This document shows, piece by piece, positions 59,974-64,000 of a stretch of 64,000 nucleotides of DNA. Position numbers and translations under genes: made by a program. Origin of the DNA: JANSYA01 sp965243385. Its GTDB lineage: Bacteria; Spirochaetota; Leptospiria; Leptospirales; Leptonemataceae. The notes beneath the pieces were generated by a model, which made no database searches, was not told the origin of the DNA, and worked only from the letters and a program-made list of their open reading frames with translations. The stretch is from positions 868,001 to 932,000 of the forward strand of contig CBDEUV010000002.1 in NCBI GenBank assembly GCA_965243385.1, read 5' to 3'. Numbering within the stretch: position 1 is the stretch's first letter; each line of letters opens with the position of its first letter.

Positions 59974-62085
59974 TCAGCTCCCGCTCCAGACACCGTCCCA
60001 GTCGTTCGGGGCTTGCGCAATCAAGCGCTCCAGGCGCTTGAGATACACCGCCGCGGCGCCGTCCCCGAATTCGAGAGCGCGCAAATATGATTCAAAGGCG
60101 GCGCGCGACTCCGCGAAGTCTCCCGCACGATAGGCCAGCAGCGCCGTCATATACTCAGGCAAGCGCGCGAGGCGTTCGTCGCGCACTTGCTCCGGCAACG
60201 TATTTAAGAATTCGTACAGTACGATTGGTTTCTTTTTTCCGCGCACCCGAATCGCGTCCAGCTCGCGAGCCTGAAAATCGGAATCGTCTCGAATCGATTT
60301 GTATACGGCGTCGGAAACGACCACTTCGCTGCCGTAGGCTTTGTTCACGCCTTCGATGCGGGACGCGACATTGACGGTGTCGCCGATGACGGTTGTCTCA
60401 AGTCTGCGCGGCGAACCCACCGTGCCGAGCATCACATCGCCGCTGTGCAGACCAACGCCGATGCGGGGCCGGTGAACGGCGCGAATCGCGGCGGAGGCTA
60501 CGGCCTGCTGCATCGCCACCGCCGCCCGCGCGCCGCCGGCCGGCTCCGGAAAGAGCGCCATGATCGCATCGCCGATAAATTTATCGATGAAGCCGCCGTG
60601 CCGTTCGATCAGCGGCTCGAGCAGGCCGTGAAATTCATTTAAAAAAGCGAAAGTTTCCTCCGGCCCCAGGTTTTCGCTCAGAGTCGTGAAACCCCTGATA
60701 TCCAGAAACAAAACCGCCATATTCTTGCGCACGACGTCGCCGCGTTCGATCTGAATGATGCTGTCCTTGCCCAGGAATCGCAAGAACTCCTCGGGAACGA
60801 AACGCGCGAAGCTCGCCGACATCGTGCGCTCGCGTTCTAAAGCCGCGGCCTGCTCTTCGACCAGCAGGCGCCGGGAACGAGCGTCGGCTTCTTTCAAAAG
60901 ATTGATGCGATAGCCCAGCGCCAGACTCAGCAAAACCGCCTCTAAACCCGCGCCGATAAACAGACTGTACTGCGTGGTAAATCCAGACGGAATCAGCCCC
61001 AGGTTCTGCGCCACAAACAGGAAAGCCCCCGCAATCAAGGTCGCCCAGGCGATCAGAAAATATTTCGCCGGCCGAAAACCCCGGCGGGCCAGCAGAATCG
61101 CGCAGCCCAGGAGCGTGCCGATCGAAAGCAACGGCAAAGTATTCGCGAGAGTGACGACGGCCAGCGGACCCAAAAATCCCATCAAAACGATCGCCGCGAT
61201 ATGAATCGCCAGCACCACGTCGATCAAGCGCGACGCCCACGGGAGCTGACTGCGAACCAGAAGAAAGCTGCGCGAAAACTGCAGAGCGAATCCGGCCGCC
61301 ACCATCGACATCGGCGGCGCCAGAATCTCAAGCCAGTGCAGACGGTCGTTCGACAGGAGATATACGAGATGCCCGCTGACGGCTGAGAAGAACGCACTGA
61401 TCGCAAAGATGTACAGTACATAGTACAGATAAGCCCGATCTCGAATCGATAGATACAAAAAGAAATTGTACAGGGCCATCACCAGCATCAACCCGAAGAA
61501 TAATCCGAAGCCGAAGGTTCGCAGCATATCCCACATCGGAAACGAAGCCGCGGTCCACAGAAACAAAGGCAGGTTCAAAGCGGCGTTTGATCGGACGCGA
61601 ATATAGATCGTTTCTGACGCGGCGATTTCGCCGAGCGGAATCACAAAATTGTGGTGAGCGTACGGCCGCTCCAGGATCGGCGTGCGCGTGCTCAATAAAA
61701 TCGGCGCGCGGTCCGCTCGATAGATTCGCAGATCCGAAAGCACGGAGTTCGCGAATTCAAGATGCCAGGCCTGGACGGCAGCGGGTTCCGGCTGGACCGT
61801 AAAACGCAGCCAGATCGCGTCCGGAGTGATACCGAAAGCCGGATAGGCGCCGGACAGCGACTGGAAATCCCCGGAGCGGGCCAGTACGTCGGCCAGCTCC
61901 AGCCCTCCACCCGGATCTCGCAAATACTGAGTGTGCGGCCCGAGCCGAAAAAAACCACGCTCCGTTTGCAAGAGTGCCGGTCCATTGCTCGCCGCTCCAG
62001 GAGCACAACCCGGTGTGAGAGCGACGAGCAGCGCCAGCGGAAAAACCAGGAGCAATGATCGAAGGCGTTCCGGGAATTCGAGCAT
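59974..62085 (-). CDS. 7TM-DISM receptor fused to class III adenylate/guanylate cyclase
   Basis: About 703 residues from the ATG giving MLEFPERLRS; a GTG eight codons earlier is possible. The N-terminus ends in ALTPGC, a lipobox-like site, then a 7TMR-DISM extracellular beta domain (about 30-165, with AFGITPDAIWLRFTV), seven membrane segments (about 180-385) and a short coiled-coil. The cyclase domain (about 445-620) has both metal Asp (FLDIRGFTTLSE and DKFIGDAIMALF), the base-side Lys in FIDKFIGD and the transition-state Asn/Arg in NVASRIE. The Lys with TVIGD favours cAMP. A TPR-like tail ends the protein. It would turn an outside ligand signal into cyclic nucleotide. Confidence 0.93.
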   Translation of the reverse strand: MLEFPERLRSLLLVFPLALLVALTPGCAPGAASNGPALLQTERGFFRLGPHTQYLRDPGGGLELADVLARSGDFQSLSGAYPAFGITPDAIWLRFTVQPEPAAVQAWHLEFANSVLSDLRIYRADRAPILLSTRTPILERPYAHHNFVIPLGEIAASETIYIRVRSNAALNLPLFLWTAASFPMWDMLRTFGFGLFFGLMLVMALYNFFLYLSIRDRAYLYYVLYIFAISAFFSAVSGHLVYLLSNDRLHWLEILAPPMSMVAAGFALQFSRSFLLVRSQLPWASRLIDVVLAIHIAAIVLMGFLGPLAVVTLANTLPLLSIGTLLGCAILLARRGFRPAKYFLIAWATLIAGAFLFVAQNLGLIPSGFTTQYSLFIGAGLEAVLLSLALGYRINLLKEADARSRRLLVEEQAAALERERTMSASFARFVPEEFLRFLGKDSIIQIERGDVVRKNMAVLFLDIRGFTTLSENLGPEETFAFLNEFHGLLEPLIERHGGFIDKFIGDAIMALFPEPAGGARAAVAMQQAVASAAIRAVHRPRIGVGLHSGDVMLGTVGSPRRLETTVIGDTVNVASRIEGVNKAYGSEVVVSDAVYKSIRDDSDFQARELDAIRVRGKKKPIVLYEFLNTLPEQVRDERLARLPEYMTALLAYRAGDFAESRAAFESYLRALEFGDGAAAVYLKRLERLIAQAPNDWDGVWSGS

Positions 62086-62241
62086 ACCTGAGCGGACATC
62101 GAAGCGCACGGCCTGTCAATCTTTTGTGGCGGGCCGCATAATCCGGGAGACGCAGGCCCAACATTCGACTTGCCACCACCCGGCCCGCGGGCTACGGCTG
62201 CACAAAGATTCCGGCGGGGCCCGCGCCGATTGCGAAGTATA

Positions 62242-63588
62242 GTGAGCGAACTGCAAAACCAAATCGATCAACTCTATCGCCGCCACTACGGCGACATCCT
62301 GGCTTTTTTGTTAAAGCGCATTGGCTTTCAGAATTTCGAAATCGCCGAAGAAGCCGTTCAATCCGCTTTCGAACGCGCTCTGGTTCAATGGTCGCAGTCG
62401 CACGCCACTGAAGTCGAGTCAGCAAGCCAGAATGCGAATCGAATTCCCGAAAATCCCGCGGGCTGGCTGAGCATCGTCGCACGCAATGCCGCAGTCGATA
62501 TGCTGCGCAAGCAAAAGCGACAGGAACGCCGCGAAGCTGAAGCGCCCTCGCCTCCGCCGCCTTCGCTCGCCGCAATCACAGACACCGAAACCGATCTGAA
62601 CGATCTGGCGAAGATGCTGCTATTGTGCTGCAATCCCGACATCAGCACCGCCGCTCAGGTGTGTCTGGCGCTCAAGGCGGCCTGCGGTTTTCGCGTGCGC
62701 GAAATCAGCCGGGTGCTCGGAATGAGCCTGGAAGCTACGAAAAAAAATCTCAGCCGCTCGCGGGCCAGAGTAGCCGCGGATCCGGACGCACTCGGCGAAC
62801 TGTCCCCGGCTCGCATCGAAGCGCGATTCGACGCGGTACTTGAAACCATCTACGCGATCTTCACCGAAGCGCACGCCGCGAGCGCAGGCGAAACCCAATT
62901 GCGGAGCGACCTGGCCGGGGAAGCCCTGCGGCTGGCCGACCTTCTGCTGGCCAGTCGCTGGACGCCGACCGAACGCAAACCCGGCCTGCACGCTTTGATC
63001 GCTTTGATCTTCTTTCAGATGGCGCGCTTTCCCGCGCGCGTCGACGACCGGGGCGTGCCTGTGCAGTTGAAAGATCAAGATCGCAGCCGCTGGGACCGCG
63101 CGCAGATTCGCGCCGGTTTCGCGGCCCTCTCCTCTTCGCAGGCCGCCGGCCAGGTGACCGCATATCACCTCGAAGCGCGTATTGCAGCCGAACACGCGCG
63201 CAGCGCGACCTTTGAGGAAACCGACTGGCGCCGCATACAGCAATTGTACGAGCAACTATTGACTATAAAAAAATCACCGCACGTACGCCTGAACCGAATC
63301 GTGGCGCTGCGCTACGCGGCCGGGCCCACCGCCGCCCTGCGCGAACTCGATCGCATTACGGAATCGGAAAGCGGTTTCGCCCCGAGACGAGTTTCCGGGG
63401 ACGACACTTCGCGCATGGCCTGGAGTTTCCTGTATCACGCGGTGCGAGCGGATCTACTCGAAGCGGACGGCCAGTCCGACGCGGCCAGACATGCCTGGGA
63501 AAGCGCCCGGCAGGACGCGCCGACCGGGGAAGACCGACGCTTCATTGAAGAGCGGCTGAGCGCGAACGAAGCGCCGGCCGGCGAATAG
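62242..63588 (+). CDS. ECF42-type sigma factor with C-terminal TPR-like domain
   Basis: A 449-residue sigma factor of the DUF6596/ECF42 group. Region 2 is in the first 100 residues (RIGFQNFEIAEEAVQSAFER, WLSIVARNAAVDMLRKQKRQ), region 4 near 135-180 (ALKAACGFRVREISRVLGMS), then the characteristic AIFTEAHAA and long helical C-terminal domain (RLNRIVALRYAAGPTAALRE) that holds TPR-like repeats. Such sigma factors are controlled through this extension rather than by an anti-sigma protein. A YCII/DGPF gene follows, the partner known for the group. The GTG giving VSELQNQ matches the start of region 2; an ATG 24 codons earlier is less likely. Confidence 0.9.
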   Translation: MSELQNQIDQLYRRHYGDILAFLLKRIGFQNFEIAEEAVQSAFERALVQWSQSHATEVESASQNANRIPENPAGWLSIVARNAAVDMLRKQKRQERREAEAPSPPPPSLAAITDTETDLNDLAKMLLLCCNPDISTAAQVCLALKAACGFRVREISRVLGMSLEATKKNLSRSRARVAADPDALGELSPARIEARFDAVLETIYAIFTEAHAASAGETQLRSDLAGEALRLADLLLASRWTPTERKPGLHALIALIFFQMARFPARVDDRGVPVQLKDQDRSRWDRAQIRAGFAALSSSQAAGQVTAYHLEARIAAEHARSATFEETDWRRIQQLYEQLLTIKKSPHVRLNRIVALRYAAGPTAALRELDRITESESGFAPRRVSGDDTSRMAWSFLYHAVRADLLEADGQSDAARHAWESARQDAPTGEDRRFIEERLSANEAPAGE

Positions 63589-63667
63589 CGAAAAAAAACG
63601 CGGGGCGTGTCCCCATTTGCGGGGTCTCGACGACTGTACTCTGAATTCACATCGGGAGGATCAATCG

Positions 63668-64000
63668 ATGAACTACTATATGCTGCTGCTCCGCCAGGAG
63701 AGCATCGACTTCGGCAGCTACGGCTCCGAGGATTTTCAAAAAATCGTCGCGGACTTCGACCGCTGGAACGCGGCCATGATCGCCGAATCGCAACTGATTT
63801 TAAGCGCCAATCTGAAAGACGGCGAAGGGCGAACCGTACAGAGCGACGCTGTGGTGAAAGACGGGCCCTACACGGAAACCCGGGAGGCTGTAACGGGAAT
63901 TTTCATTATTCGCGCGAACGACTATGATGAAGCGCTGGAGCTGGCGCGCGGGTGTCCATTCGTGGTTCGCGGCGGCAGCGTGGAAGTCCGTCAGATTCCG
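63668..64000 (+). CDS. YCII/DGPF-domain protein (3' end outside window)
   Basis: The frame is open from ATG to the window end (111 codons). It begins MNYYMLLLRQESIDFGSYG and holds VVKDGPYTETREAVTGIFII, with the DGPY variant of the DGPF motif and a predicted ferredoxin-like alpha/beta fold. A strong GGGAGGA (63654-63660) lies 7 nt before the ATG. It is 79 nt after the ECF42-type sigma factor gene, the fixed neighbourhood of this family; its role is not known, but it is thought to be part of the sigma factor's regulon. The true C-terminus is beyond the window. Confidence 0.92.
   Translation, partial: MNYYMLLLRQESIDFGSYGSEDFQKIVADFDRWNAAMIAESQLILSANLKDGEGRTVQSDAVVKDGPYTETREAVTGIFIIRANDYDEALELARGCPFVVRGGSVEVRQIP

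Noticed and set aside
1..64000. CRISPR arrays, tRNA and rRNA genes, prophage or integrase genes, complete insertion sequences
   Set aside because: Nothing with the expected repeats, cloverleaf or RNA core sequences, or transposase and integrase motifs was recognised by eye in either strand; a dedicated search (tRNAscan, Infernal, ISfinder) would be decisive.

Overview
This 64 kb window is a dense, GC-rich bacterial chromosome segment. About 50 protein genes lie on both strands with short gaps, and no rRNA, tRNA, CRISPR array, prophage or complete insertion sequence was seen. Several families fit a diderm spirochaete of the Leptospira/Leptonema/Turneriella type: a metallo-beta-lactamase protein fused to cyclic-nucleotide-binding domains, a 7TM-DISM receptor fused to a class III nucleotidyl cyclase, several lipoproteins with relaxed lipoboxes, lamin-tail-like exported proteins and a FecR-type sigma regulator. 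This assignment is inferred from gene content only, because no marker RNA gene is present.

Layout. 1-4.2 kb: the end of a hybrid histidine kinase, a lipase, and on the minus strand a glycosyltransferase and an SH3 lipoprotein. 4.2-11.6 kb: three exported proteins in a row (a lamin-tail-like giant, an outer-membrane-barrel candidate and a phospholipase D-like lipoprotein). 11.6-20.9 kb: a metal exporter coupled to a PLP enzyme, a degenerate 5'-nucleotidase-like protein, an orphan CheB, two oxidoreductases, two response regulators and a DUF819 membrane protein. 21-30.5 kb: the MBL/cNMP protein, a papain-like small protein, and a minus-strand run of PLP lyase, prolyl aminopeptidase, glutamate-cysteine ligase-like enzyme, M14-type hydrolase and VOC protein. 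30.6-33.9 kb: a small lipoprotein and an NfeD/SPFH/SPFH/TPR group. 33.9-37.8 kb: oxyR, ahpC and ahpF, a peroxide-defence regulon. 38-49.8 kb: an ABC-F ATPase, a NorE/NorF-like pair, ECF sigma factors, a ClpP paralogue, an MFS transporter, an AraC regulator, a sterol-desaturase-type enzyme, a GT-C glycosyltransferase and a sigma/FecR pair. 50-58.7 kb: an alpha-2-macroglobulin gene overlapping pbpC. 58.7-64 kb: a MaoC hydratase, a GT2, the DISM-cyclase, and an ECF42-type sigma factor with its YCII/DGPF partner running off the window.

How they work together. OxyR very likely controls ahpC and ahpF beside it. The ECF/FecR pair lies directly before the alpha-2-macroglobulin/pbpC envelope-defence pair and may control it. 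The cyclase at 60-62 kb could make the ligand read by the cNMP domains of the protein at 21-23 kb.

Two unexplained signals stand out. (1) The second SPFH gene ends in a dnaX-like slippery heptamer (A AAA AAG) just before its stop. The -1 frame then runs open through an Ala/Ser/Gly-rich linker into a TPR protein that has no good start of its own, so this may be a programmed frameshift making an SPFH-TPR fusion. (2) Inside pbpC, five tandem 24-bp units each encode a perfect or near-perfect hairpin whose stem bases co-vary between units at the cost of amino-acid changes, which points to selection on the nucleic acid. A 126-bp nested palindrome also sits in the probable 5' leader of ahpC.
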